Shown: positions 25,935 to 34,300 of the stretch, in pieces | Position numbering within the stretch: position 1 is the stretch's first letter | How the letters are laid out: every line of letters starts with the position of its first letter | Source: an uncultured Paenibacillus sp. | GTDB lineage: Bacteria > Bacillota > Bacilli > Paenibacillales > Paenibacillaceae | Reading direction: 5' to 3' | NCBI GenBank assembly: GCA_937895345.1 | Contig: CALAWP010000005.1 | Location: 1-64,000 of the forward strand | Length of the DNA: 64,000 bases | Made by a program: the position numbers and the translations under genes | The notes under the pieces: model-generated | Told to the model about the DNA's origin: nothing | Database searches by the model: none | The model's input: only the letters and a program-made list of their open reading frames with translations

Positions 25935-27464
25935 TCAGTCGTTTTCCGAGTCCAGCAAGGCGGCGTTGACGGCGTTCAAATACGCAAGCGCGCTGGCTTT
26001 AACAATATCCGTATCCATCGCCCGGCCGGTGTAAGCCTTGCCTTTGCATTCGATTCTGACATTGACCCGGCCGACCGCTTGCGTGCCCCGCGACAAGCTG
26101 TTGATTTTGTAATCTTTCAGCTCGGCCTCAAGTCCCGTCAACGCTTGTATGACGCCGTACAACGCGTCGATCGGCCCTTCCCCGGCGCCGCTGCCGCACA
26201 GCAGCTCGCCGTCTTTGCGCAAGGCGGCTTTCGCTGTCGCTCGCTCTCCTCCGCTGACGGCTTCGAAGCTTTCCAGCCCGTACAGCGTCTTGCCCCGCTC
26301 GCCCGCCGGCCGAATCTGCTCCAGCAAGTGATAGACATCGTGGTCGTACACTTCTTTTTTGGCATCGGCCAATATGAGAAATTGTTGGAACAAAGCTTCA
26401 AATTCGTCGTCGCTGCCCGGATCGAAACCAAGCTTTTGAACCGAATTGCGAAAGGCGTGGCGTCCGGAACGGGCCGTCAGTATCAGCTCCATGCTGTCGG
26501 CGCCCACCGCTTCCGGAGACATAATTTCGTAAACGTTTTTGTCCTTGAGCAAGCCGTCCTGATGGATGCCGGAGGAGTGGGCGAAGGCGTTCTCGCCCGT
26601 AATCGCTTTGTTCACCTGCACGTCCAGCCCGGTCAATTGGCTGACCAGCCGGGACGTTTCCAGCAGCTCCTGCGTACGGATGCGGGTCGCCGCCTGGAAG
26701 TAGGCTTCTCTTACCTTAAGGGCCATCGCCACTTCCTCCAGCGAAGCGTTGCCTGCCCGCTCACCCAAGCCGTTGACGGTGCATTCGATTTTGTCCGCGC
26801 CGTTCTTGACCGCGGCCAGCGTATTGGCCGTCGCGAGCCCCAGATCGTTATGGCAATGAACGCTGAGCGTGACGCCGGGATCCAAATTTTTGAGCCGATC
26901 GTTTATTTGGCGGATAAGCTCGCCGAATTGCTCGGGGACTGCATAGCCGACCGTGTCGGGAATGTTGATCATCGTCGCGCCGGCCCGTACGACCGCTTCG
27001 ATCGTTTTCCACAAATATTCGAAATCCGACCGCGAAGCGTCTTCGGTCGAATATTGCACGTGCGGCAGCAGCGTTTTGGCGTATTTGACCGCATCGACGC
27101 CCATCTGCAGCACCGCCTCCTTGGAGCGGTTGAATTTCTTTTCGACGTGAATGTTGGACGTGCCGAGCACAATATGGATGAGCGGGCTTTCGGCCGATTT
27201 CACGCTTTCGTATACGGCGTCGATATCGCTGCGCACAGCTCTCGCCAGTGCCGTTACGGAGACGCCGCCGCCGACTGCGCGCGCGATGGCCCGCACCGCT
27301 TCGAAGTCCCCCTGCGAAGAAGCGGGGAATCCCGCTTCGATAATATCGACGTTCAGTCTCTGAAGCTGCCGGGCAACCTCGAGCTTTTGCTCTTTATTCA
27401 GTTTTGCGCCCGGAACCTGTTCCCCGTCCCGCAGCGTCGTATCCAGCACTATAATATTTCTCAT
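25935..27464 (-). CDS. leuA: 2-isopropylmalate synthase, LeuA type 1
   Basis: Condenses acetyl-CoA with 2-oxoisovalerate, first committed step of leucine synthesis. The 509-residue protein starts LDTTLRDGEQVPGAKLN, holding the divalent-metal Asp, and has the SVHCHNDLGLATANTLAAV motif with the metal histidines. The C-terminal regulatory domain (about residues 390-509) mediates leucine feedback in the family. AGGAGGAAAACAAC precedes the ATG. A leucine T-box riboswitch with its own promoter lies upstream. A second, class-different leuA lies 8 kb away (35061-36722). Confidence 0.94.
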   Translation of the reverse strand: MRNIIVLDTTLRDGEQVPGAKLNKEQKLEVARQLQRLNVDIIEAGFPASSQGDFEAVRAIARAVGGGVSVTALARAVRSDIDAVYESVKSAESPLIHIVLGTSNIHVEKKFNRSKEAVLQMGVDAVKYAKTLLPHVQYSTEDASRSDFEYLWKTIEAVVRAGATMINIPDTVGYAVPEQFGELIRQINDRLKNLDPGVTLSVHCHNDLGLATANTLAAVKNGADKIECTVNGLGERAGNASLEEVAMALKVREAYFQAATRIRTQELLETSRLVSQLTGLDVQVNKAITGENAFAHSSGIHQDGLLKDKNVYEIMSPEAVGADSMELILTARSGRHAFRNSVQKLGFDPGSDDEFEALFQQFLILADAKKEVYDHDVYHLLEQIRPAGERGKTLYGLESFEAVSGGERATAKAALRKDGELLCGSGAGEGPIDALYGVIQALTGLEAELKDYKINSLSRGTQAVGRVNVRIECKGKAYTGRAMDTDIVKASALAYLNAVNAALLDSEND

Positions 27465-27481
27465 GTTGTTTTCCTCCTGAA

Positions 27482-27550
27482 AGGTTTGCGGAGCAAACCT
27501 TGCTTCGTAAGGGTTGGCTTAGGTTTGCGGAGCAAACCTTGCTTCGTAAG
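27482..27550. repeat. Two direct repeats of a hairpin element in the leuA leader
   Basis: A 30-base unit beginning AGGTTTGCGGAGCAAACCTT occurs identically at 27482-27511 and 27521-27550 (39-base period). Each copy holds the dyad AGGTTTGC-GGA-GCAAACCT, so the RNA could form two identical hairpins between the T-box terminator and the leuA ribosome site. Confidence 0.9.
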
Positions 27551-27596
27551 CATCTATGTCAAGCGGGGGCGGCCGGACCCGGGCTCCGACCGACGC

Positions 27597-27870
27597 AAAA
27601 AAACCCCGTCTCTGTATAGAGACGGGGTTGTATCCCGCGGTACCACTCTAATTCATTTTCAAACGAACGAATGCATGAAAATGATCTCTTTCGACGGCCA
27701 TCACCATCTATCCCTGTAACGGTGGAATTCCGGCTTACCCTACATTGTCAGGCAGCTGTTCATAGACGAGTTCGCGACGATTCACGCTGCCGTTTCGCAC
27801 CAGCCAACGGCTCTCTGAAAGGTATCCTCATCGCTACTATTTCTAATCGGCACATTTGGATATGAAATTA
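27597..27870 (-). ncRNA. Leucine T-box riboswitch of leuA
   Basis: The minus-strand leader has the T-box antiterminator sequence AGAGTGGTACCGCGGG (about 27653-27634), followed by an intrinsic terminator: AACCCCGTCTCT pairs with AGAGACGGGGTT (27629-27602) and a seven-T tract follows. Upstream stem I contains GAGAGCCGTTGGCTGGTGCGA and the specifier region CGAACTCGTC, where CTC (27770-27768) is a leucine codon. Uncharged tRNA-Leu should stabilise the antiterminator and allow leuA transcription. Its promoter is listed separately. Confidence 0.93.
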
Positions 27871-27876
27871 ATGGCT

Positions 27877-27905
27877 ATTATATGCCGGAAACGACCGTTT
27901 GTCAA
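27877..27905 (-). promoter_or_regulatory. Consensus sigma-A promoter of the leuA T-box transcript
   Basis: Minus strand TTGACA (27905-27900), 17-base spacer, TATAAT (27882-27877): a perfect match. The -35 box overlaps the ilvD stop codon, so leuA can be transcribed independently of ilvD. Confidence 0.9.
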
Positions 27906-29599
27906 ACGGTTGTTTCCCCGTCCGTCACGGCGCCTTTGGCAGCCGATGAAACCAGCCTTGCATACTTCGCCAAAGCGCCTCTCGCCGCCTTAAGGGGAGG
28001 CGCGCTCCATAATCGCAGCCGCTCGGCAAGCTCCTCCTCCGATACGTCGAAGCTGAGCTCCTGCGTCTCGCTGTCGATGGTGACGATATCGCCGTCACGC
28101 AATACCGCGATCGGCCCGCCGACTTGCGCTTCGGGCGCCGCATGGCCGACGACGAATCCGTGCGAACCTCCCGAAAAACGGCCGTCGGTCAGCAGAGCGA
28201 CTTCGCCGCCCAAACCTTTGCCTACGATCATTGCCGTTACCGACAGCATTTCCGGCATGCCCGGCCCGCCCTTCGGCCCGCAATACCGGATGACCAGCAC
28301 ATCGCCTTTCGTTATCCGATTATTCAGGATGGCTTCGGTTGCCGCTTCCTCGCTGTCGAAAACTTTGGCAGGGCCGACGAAACGAAGCTTGGCCATCCCG
28401 GACATCTTGGCAATCGCCCCTTCCGGCGCCAGATTGCCCTTGAGCACAACCAGCGGCCCCGTCGGCTTCAGCGGCTGCTCGAACGGTCTGATAATATCCT
28501 GGGAAACCGGCAGCGGCGGGATATCCGCCAAATTTTCGGCCAACGTCCGGCCGGTTACGGTCAAGCAATCGCCATGCAGCAATCCCCGATCCAACAATAG
28601 CTTCATGACGGCGGTAACGCCGCCGATTTCGCTGAGATCCTGCATCGCGTATTTCCCGCTCGGCTTCAAATTCGCCAGATGCGGCACCCGGACGCGGATC
28701 CGTTCAAAATCGCCGTAGTCCAACTCTACCCCGACGGAATACGCGATGGCAATCAAGTGCAAAAAAGCGTTTGTGGAGCCGCCAAGCGCCATAACGACGA
28801 CTATCGCGTTCTCGAATGCTTTTTTCGTCATAATATCGCGGGGACGGATATCCCGTTTCAGCAATTCGACGACAGTTCGTCCGGCTTCCTCGCACTCCAG
28901 CGCTTTATGGGGCGAAATCGCAGGGGTCGAGGATGTGCCGGGCAAGCTCATGCCCATCGCTTCCGCAGCTGCGGCCATCGTATTGGCCGTATACATGCCG
29001 CCGCAAGCTCCCGGACCGGGACAAGCGCTGCATTCGATACGGTGAAGCTCCTCTTCCGTCATCCGCCCGTCGTGATACTGTCCGACCGCCTCAAACGCGG
29101 ATACGATATCCACCTTGCGCCCATCCAGAACTCCCGGCTGAATCGTGCCCCCGTATACATATACGGCCGGAATGTTCATGCGTCCGATCGCCATGAGGCA
29201 AGCAGGCGTATTTTTGTCGCAGCCCCCGATGGCCGCGATCCCGTCGAACCGCTCGGCTCCAGCCACGATCTCGATGGAATCGGCAATCGTCTCGCGGCTC
29301 GGCAACGAGAAGTTCATGCCGGCATGCCCCATCGAGATGCCGTCCGACACGGTTATCGTGTTGAAGATAAGAGGCGCTCCACCGTTTTCCTTCGCCCCTT
29401 TTTTCGCGTGAAGGGCCAACTTGTCGATATGCATGTTGCACGGCGTAACCTCGCTCCAAGTGCTCGCAACGCCAATCATCGGCTTCTGAAAGTCGCCGTC
29501 CTCGAAACCGACCGCCCTCAGCATCGCGCGGTTCGGCCCCCGGCTGGCTCCCTCGCTGATAACTTTGCTGTGAATGCGAAGCTCCTTTTGTCCGTCCAT
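27902..29599 (-). CDS. ilvD: Dihydroxy-acid dehydratase
   Basis: Iron-sulfur dehydratase of 565 residues that converts 2,3-dihydroxy-isovalerate and -methylvalerate to the 2-oxo acids of valine, leucine and isoleucine synthesis. The cluster cysteines appear in GVASTWSEVTPCN, AIGGCDKNTPACLMA and SACPGPGACGGMYTANTM; the C-terminal signature LTDGRFSGGSHGFVVGHAAPE is clear apart from its usual ending. ATG 29599 follows GAGAGGAG and begins two bases after the stop of the upstream gntR gene, so the two are probably co-transcribed. The leuA T-box unit begins at its stop codon. Confidence 0.94.
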   Translation of the reverse strand: MDGQKELRIHSKVISEGASRGPNRAMLRAVGFEDGDFQKPMIGVASTWSEVTPCNMHIDKLALHAKKGAKENGGAPLIFNTITVSDGISMGHAGMNFSLPSRETIADSIEIVAGAERFDGIAAIGGCDKNTPACLMAIGRMNIPAVYVYGGTIQPGVLDGRKVDIVSAFEAVGQYHDGRMTEEELHRIECSACPGPGACGGMYTANTMAAAAEAMGMSLPGTSSTPAISPHKALECEEAGRTVVELLKRDIRPRDIMTKKAFENAIVVVMALGGSTNAFLHLIAIAYSVGVELDYGDFERIRVRVPHLANLKPSGKYAMQDLSEIGGVTAVMKLLLDRGLLHGDCLTVTGRTLAENLADIPPLPVSQDIIRPFEQPLKPTGPLVVLKGNLAPEGAIAKMSGMAKLRFVGPAKVFDSEEAATEAILNNRITKGDVLVIRYCGPKGGPGMPEMLSVTAMIVGKGLGGEVALLTDGRFSGGSHGFVVGHAAPEAQVGGPIAVLRDGDIVTIDSETQELSFDVSEEELAERLRLWSAPPLKAARGALAKYARLVSSAAKGAVTDGETTV

Positions 29600-29601
29600 G
29601 G

Positions 29602-30327
29602 TTATGCTCGCTCCTCTCTGCCGATCCACTCGTAAAGCTCGCGCATCGGTCTTAACAAGTTTTGCTTCATCGCATGGGAAGCCTGTTCGGCATCGCGCGC
29701 TTCAAACGCGTCTATGATCGAAGCGTGCTCCTCGACGGATTGGCTCGTACCCGTAATGGGCTGCTTAAGGAAAACATATTTGAATCTTCGGATATGCATC
29801 TGAAGCGAAGCGCCGAACGTCGCGATATACGCGTTGTCGGAAGCATCGACGATCAAATGGTGAAACTGTTCGTCCAGCTCCATCGCCCGATAGGCTTGGC
29901 CTTCGGCGATCGCCTGGCCGAATTGCGCATTCAGCGCTTTTAATTGTTCGATTTGCTGCTCCGTGACCGTCCGGGCCGACAATTCCGCCGCAAGCGCGTG
30001 CAGCGATGCCAATACGGGGTACAGGTTCAAAATGTCGTTTTTATCGATGTCCGTAACGCGCGTTTCTTTGCCGGGGTGCATGGAAACGAGCCCTTGCATT
30101 TCCAGCAGCTGCAGCGCTTCGCGGATCGGCGTCCTGCTGACGGCCAGCGTTTCCGCCAACTCGGCGTCAATCAGCTTTTCGCCCGGACTTAAAGTTCCGT
30201 CGATGATCCACCTTTGCATTTGCGCAAATGCCCGTTCCTTGGCCGACATGCGCACCGGCGACACAAAATTTTTCGGTATCGGCAATGTAATCACCCACTT
30301 CAAATTGTTATATGCAATATATCGCAT
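29602..30327 (-). CDS. GntR/FCD-family regulator upstream of ilvD
   Basis: Up to 241 residues. Winged helix with SPGEKLIDAELAETLAVSRTP and IREALQLLEMQGLV, then an FCD ligand domain with metal-type histidines (ELDEQFHHLIVDAS and EEHASIIDAF). The first ten codons of the longest frame lie inside a palindrome that looks like the operator (30309-30330), so translation probably begins later, at GTG 30294 or TTG 30285, though neither has a strong ribosome site. It abuts ilvD; regulation of ilvD by this protein is inference. Confidence 0.82.
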   Translation of the reverse strand: MRYIAYNNLKWVITLPIPKNFVSPVRMSAKERAFAQMQRWIIDGTLSPGEKLIDAELAETLAVSRTPIREALQLLEMQGLVSMHPGKETRVTDIDKNDILNLYPVLASLHALAAELSARTVTEQQIEQLKALNAQFGQAIAEGQAYRAMELDEQFHHLIVDASDNAYIATFGASLQMHIRRFKYVFLKQPITGTSQSVEEHASIIDAFEARDAEQASHAMKQNLLRPMRELYEWIGREERA

Positions 30328-30330
30328 ATA
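30309..30330. promoter_or_regulatory. Candidate operator at the gntR-ilvD unit
   Basis: TATATGC-N8-GCATATA: 7-base perfect arms in a 22-base AT-rich dyad directly upstream of gntR. A half-site-like ATATGCAAAT lies about 70 bases further (30401-30412). Dyads of this kind are typical of FCD-type GntR proteins. Confidence 0.5.
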
Positions 30331-30569
30331 TATATTAATTGCAACCTTTGTTTTTTTATCGGCGGCCGCGTGCCGGAATTCGAGCTCCCGAGACGAAATT
30401 TGATATATGCAAATTCGCTATTTTTGTGTATTCTAGTTATAAAAGGTAATAATAGCCACATTCTTGTCGATTGTCCTTCATTCTGCCGGGACATCGTCAG
30501 CTTGCAGGGAGGTGAAAGGTACATAACCGGAGGAAAGACCTATATCAGAGATTAGGATAGGAGAATGAG

Positions 30570-31154
30570 ATGATAAGAAAAGTCGAAACCGAATACGATC
30601 GCCAGCTGTTCAACGGCATTTGGATGAAGGCCTGGGAGGAGAAGGGATTCGAATACGAGTTTTGCCCGGGAGACTGTTATCTCGTCTTTCACGGCGGACA
30701 AGCTGCCGGAACGGTGCAATTTACGTTGTACGTGCCCGAGGAAGCGGATCAGCTTCACGAAGCCTGCAGGTTCGATGCCATTCCGGCGCTGCGCGAGCCT
30801 GCCGTCAATGGCAAAGTGTCCATCATCGACAAATTTGCGATCAAAAAGGAATTTCGTTCCACGCAAGCGCTCGATACGCTTATGTTTTGCTTGTTCCAGT
30901 ATGCGGAGCGGCACGACAAGACGTACTGCATCGCGCTGCTCGATCCGCTCGTCTACAGGCTTGTCCGCTTTCATTACCAGTTTCCGGTCGCGAAAGCCGG
31001 AAACCGCGCTTATTACAAAGGTGCCGATGTCATTCCCGTCATCATCGATTGCCGATATTTTTTGGACCGCAAGCTGCATTACGACTGGTACGTCCGGGTT
31101 GCTGCCTTGCTTCAGCCCGGCTATTCCGCTGCCGCGTCCGCACGGTTCGCCTAA
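30570..31154 (+). CDS. GNAT-like N-acyltransferase, uncertain substrate
   Basis: A 194-residue soluble protein whose order of elements (AAGTVQFTLYVPEEA, IDKFAIKKEFRSTQALDTLMFCLFQYAE, then a conserved RFHYQFPVAKAG) resembles the GNAT fold as found in the N-acyl amino-acid/autoinducer synthase branch rather than typical acetyltransferases. Here KKEFRST would be the acyl-CoA pyrophosphate loop. Start ATG 30570 follows AGGAGAATGAG. No neighbour indicates its role. The assignment to the fold is moderate and to the branch is weak. Confidence 0.6.
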   Translation: MIRKVETEYDRQLFNGIWMKAWEEKGFEYEFCPGDCYLVFHGGQAAGTVQFTLYVPEEADQLHEACRFDAIPALREPAVNGKVSIIDKFAIKKEFRSTQALDTLMFCLFQYAERHDKTYCIALLDPLVYRLVRFHYQFPVAKAGNRAYYKGADVIPVIIDCRYFLDRKLHYDWYVRVAALLQPGYSAAASARFA

Positions 31155-31227
31155 CCGCACCCGGCGACGGATGAACCGGCCCTGGCGTCCGCCCGCGCTA
31201 ACGGCTAGACGGGCGAACCAGCATACG

Positions 31228-31295
31228 GCGGCTGAGCGTGCGGCGGCTGAGCATGCAGCGGCTGAGCATGCAGCGGCTGAGCATGCAGCGGCTGA
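31228..31295. repeat. 15-bp tandem repeat, about 4.5 copies
   Basis: Unit GCGGCTGAGCATGCA: the first copy (31228-31242) has two substitutions, three exact copies follow (31243-31287) and a partial copy ends at 31295. It sits between the GNAT-like stop codon and the terminator hairpin, in a non-coding gap. Confidence 0.9.
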
Positions 31296-31297
31296 TA

Positions 31298-31338
31298 AAC
31301 GAACCGCCCGGCAATCGGCTGCCGGGCGGTTCGTTTTT
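31298..31338 (+). terminator. Terminator after the GNAT-like gene
   Basis: AACGAACCGCCCGGCA pairs with TGCCGGGCGGTTCGTT (16 base pairs, 6-base loop) and a T-tract follows on the plus strand. The convergent minus-strand gene ends one base inside it. Confidence 0.85.
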
Positions 31339-34300
31339 ATTTGGCGGAAAGCGTAATGTCCAGCTTCTCGCCGTAGTGTACGATCGTATATTCCTTGCCG
31401 TCCTTCGTAACGCGCAAATTTTTGCCGCGAATGTCGAGCGGTACGGGCGAATACAGCTTCAAGTCCTGCATCCCTTTGGCCGTCAGCGTCAGCTTGATCG
31501 AACGGCCGTCCGCCTCCGCCTCCACCGGGCTGTTGGTAAGGATGATGCGGATAAATCCATCTTCGTCCGACTCCTTCGTCCATTTCAGCGACGTCAAGCC
31601 ATGCTCGAGTCCGGCATAGAAGGCGTCCTCGCCTTTCCACTCGAAGCTGCTGGACGTGTCCAGACGGTAGCCCTCGTACTTCTCGCCGGGCTCAATGCGC
31701 AAGCCCAGCGTGCCCGCGTATTCCTTCACCTGCTCCGGCACGTTATCGCTATTGACGCGAATGACCGCCTCATCGCCTTCCCAGCTTACTTCCAATTCCG
31801 CATAAAACGTATTCAGCAGCGAGCGGGCGATCTGATCTTCCGTCATCGCGCTGTAATTATGCTCCTTGCGGAACGAATCGATCGTTTCGATCTGGCGGAT
31901 CAAGTTATCGTATACGCTCGTAAACGGCTTCATGCCGTGCTCGATATGCTCGAACTGAATGAGCGGGATATCGTACCGGGCCAAGCCGTCCCACGCTTTC
32001 GAGAAATTGACCGCGTGAGGCGCCGGCGAGAACAACAGAAACGGAGAGGCATTCTCTCCGGACGTGTCGTTTGCGGCTCCAGGCTCCGTGCCGGGCAGCA
32101 TAAACGGCATCACCATCAGAAACTCCTTGCCGTCCCGCGGCGCGCTCGACACGTTCGGCGGGTTGAAGCCGAAGTTCCACCAGATGCCCGTTGCCTTCTG
32201 ATTGCGGAACGTCTGCAGCGCATTTTCATTAATCCGCCACGTATGATGGTTCACGCCCATATCGTCGTCGTCCCACGGAATGCCCAGGCTGCGGAAGGCT
32301 TCCTTGTGGGCGTCCATCTCGCGCCGCTCCTGGGCGTCGTCCATATATTCATGCAAATACATATGGGGAATAAGCGATAAATAACGGTCCTTCGCGTACC
32401 GGATCGTATTTTGCAGCTCCTCCTTATAAGGGAAATCCGGACTGTCGATCGAATACGTGTTGCCGTATTCCAGATGCCCCGTCAGCAAATCTTTGTTCCC
32501 GTCGCCGTTCCAGTCGGTGACGACCGGAACGGAATAGTGGCCGGCCTTGATCGTTTCCGTGCCGAAAAAGTTGGCGTGATGGCCCGTCAGCAGCCCTTCG
32601 TCGATCCACCCGCCGGCGCCGTCTCCCAAAAACAGCCGGATTTCGCCTTCGTATCCGCCGACAAGCAAATCTGTCAGGCCGTCGTCATTCCAATCCGCAG
32701 CAAACGGGGCGGCATACGTCATTTCGGTCCGGATCGGCAGCGCGCCCGCCGCCTTGAACGACATGCCTTCCCCTTCTCCGGTTCCGATATACGCGTAAAC
32801 CTGGCCGGCGCTGTCGCCGACGAGCAAATCGGCGATTCCGTCGCCGTCAATATCCGCGACATGAGGAGCCGCGTACGCCTCGACCCGGATTTCCTCTCCG
32901 TCCGCCGTTACATACCCCTTGTCGGCATACCGGCTTCCATCCCGCATGAACAGCTTGACGCGGCCGCTTTCATCGCCGACAAGCAAGTCCAGCTTCCCGT
33001 CTCCGTTCCAGTCGACGGCCGCCGGAGCGGAATACCGCTTCGCAAACGATCCGCCTTCTGCGTTCAGCTTTTCTTTCGTAACCGCGGAGCCGTCCGCGCC
33101 ATTTTTCTTGATGCCGTACACCTGGCCGTCCGCCGAGCCGACGACGAGGTCGTATTCGGAATCGACGCTTTCCGGGACGAGGGACGGATAGGCCCGGTAC
33201 GGATCCGGAATCGGCGATAAGAACGTATTGTAGCCGGGGTATGCGTCAAACCATAACGCGTCTTCCTCCGTTTGCAAGATGCGGCCGGACGAGAAAAACG
33301 AGTTCAGCTCCGCCCCTTCGAAATCCGGCTGCGCATTCGTGCCGAGGTTGTCATGGAAGCGGATCGCCTCATGCCATTTGCCGCCGTTGTAGCTTCCGCG
33401 AACGAGAGAGTAGGTCGGAATCTGCTCGTAGGTTTGCAGCAGCTCGGTCCACTTCATCAAATCCCGCAGCACGAAGGAATACAGTGCCTCGTAATGCGCC
33501 TGCCAAGCGACGCCCGGACGGCCGTAAGGGCCGTACGCCTTTTTGATCGAGAAGCCGTATTTGTCTTTGGATGCCAGGTTGACCAGCTCGCTCTTCAGCA
33601 GCATGCTGGCGGTCGCCCAGCCGAAATGAAAATATTTGCCCCCGTCCTCGGGACTGAGATCGAGCCGGGTTATAAACACGTCGGGCGCCAGGAAGCGGTT
33701 GGACCAGATGACCTTCCCCCGCTCCCATTCGTTGACGGTCAAATAAGCCAGTCCGTCCCGTTCGACAAGCGCGGTCGCCGATGCCGGAACGGCCGCCTTC
33801 TGGAAGGAGATATGATGTCTGACGTCCAGGCCCAAATAACTGCCGTATATGTCCGAGAACGTACGCCAAACCTGCTGCAGCCCCTTCAGGTTGGAGCGCA
33901 CCGGCGGGTATTGGAAGCTCAGGCTGGCGTCCTCCACCGCGCTGAAGCCGGAGACGCCGACGAATTCGGCCGGGAACGCCTCGCCGTAATCATGCGGCAA
34001 ATACAGCGTGCCGCCCCCGGCGGCATAGGCCGTCAATTGGCCGGCCGCCTCTTCCCAGCCGGGTTCGTTGGTCAGCCCGTCGTCCAGGTAGACCAGATCA
34101 AAGCCTTCGGCCAGCTTGCCGGACAGCTCCCCCAGCTTGGCCGTTTGGATATCGGCGCCTGCATACAGCGTCTGATTGAACTGCTGCGGCACGGCTTCCG
34201 AACGGAAACCGTCCTCGCCGTGCACCAGCAGCACCTTCAACTCGTAGGACTGACTCATCTCCCGCTCGCCGGCAGGCGGCTTCCAATACGCGTTCAAATC

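Noticed and set aside
25767..27719. 650-codon open frame on the plus strand opposite leuA
   Set aside because: It mirrors the real leuA gene in a GC-rich genome, is arginine/valine/alanine-rich without domains, and runs through the T-box terminator. The minus-strand gene has a ribosome site and all catalytic motifs.
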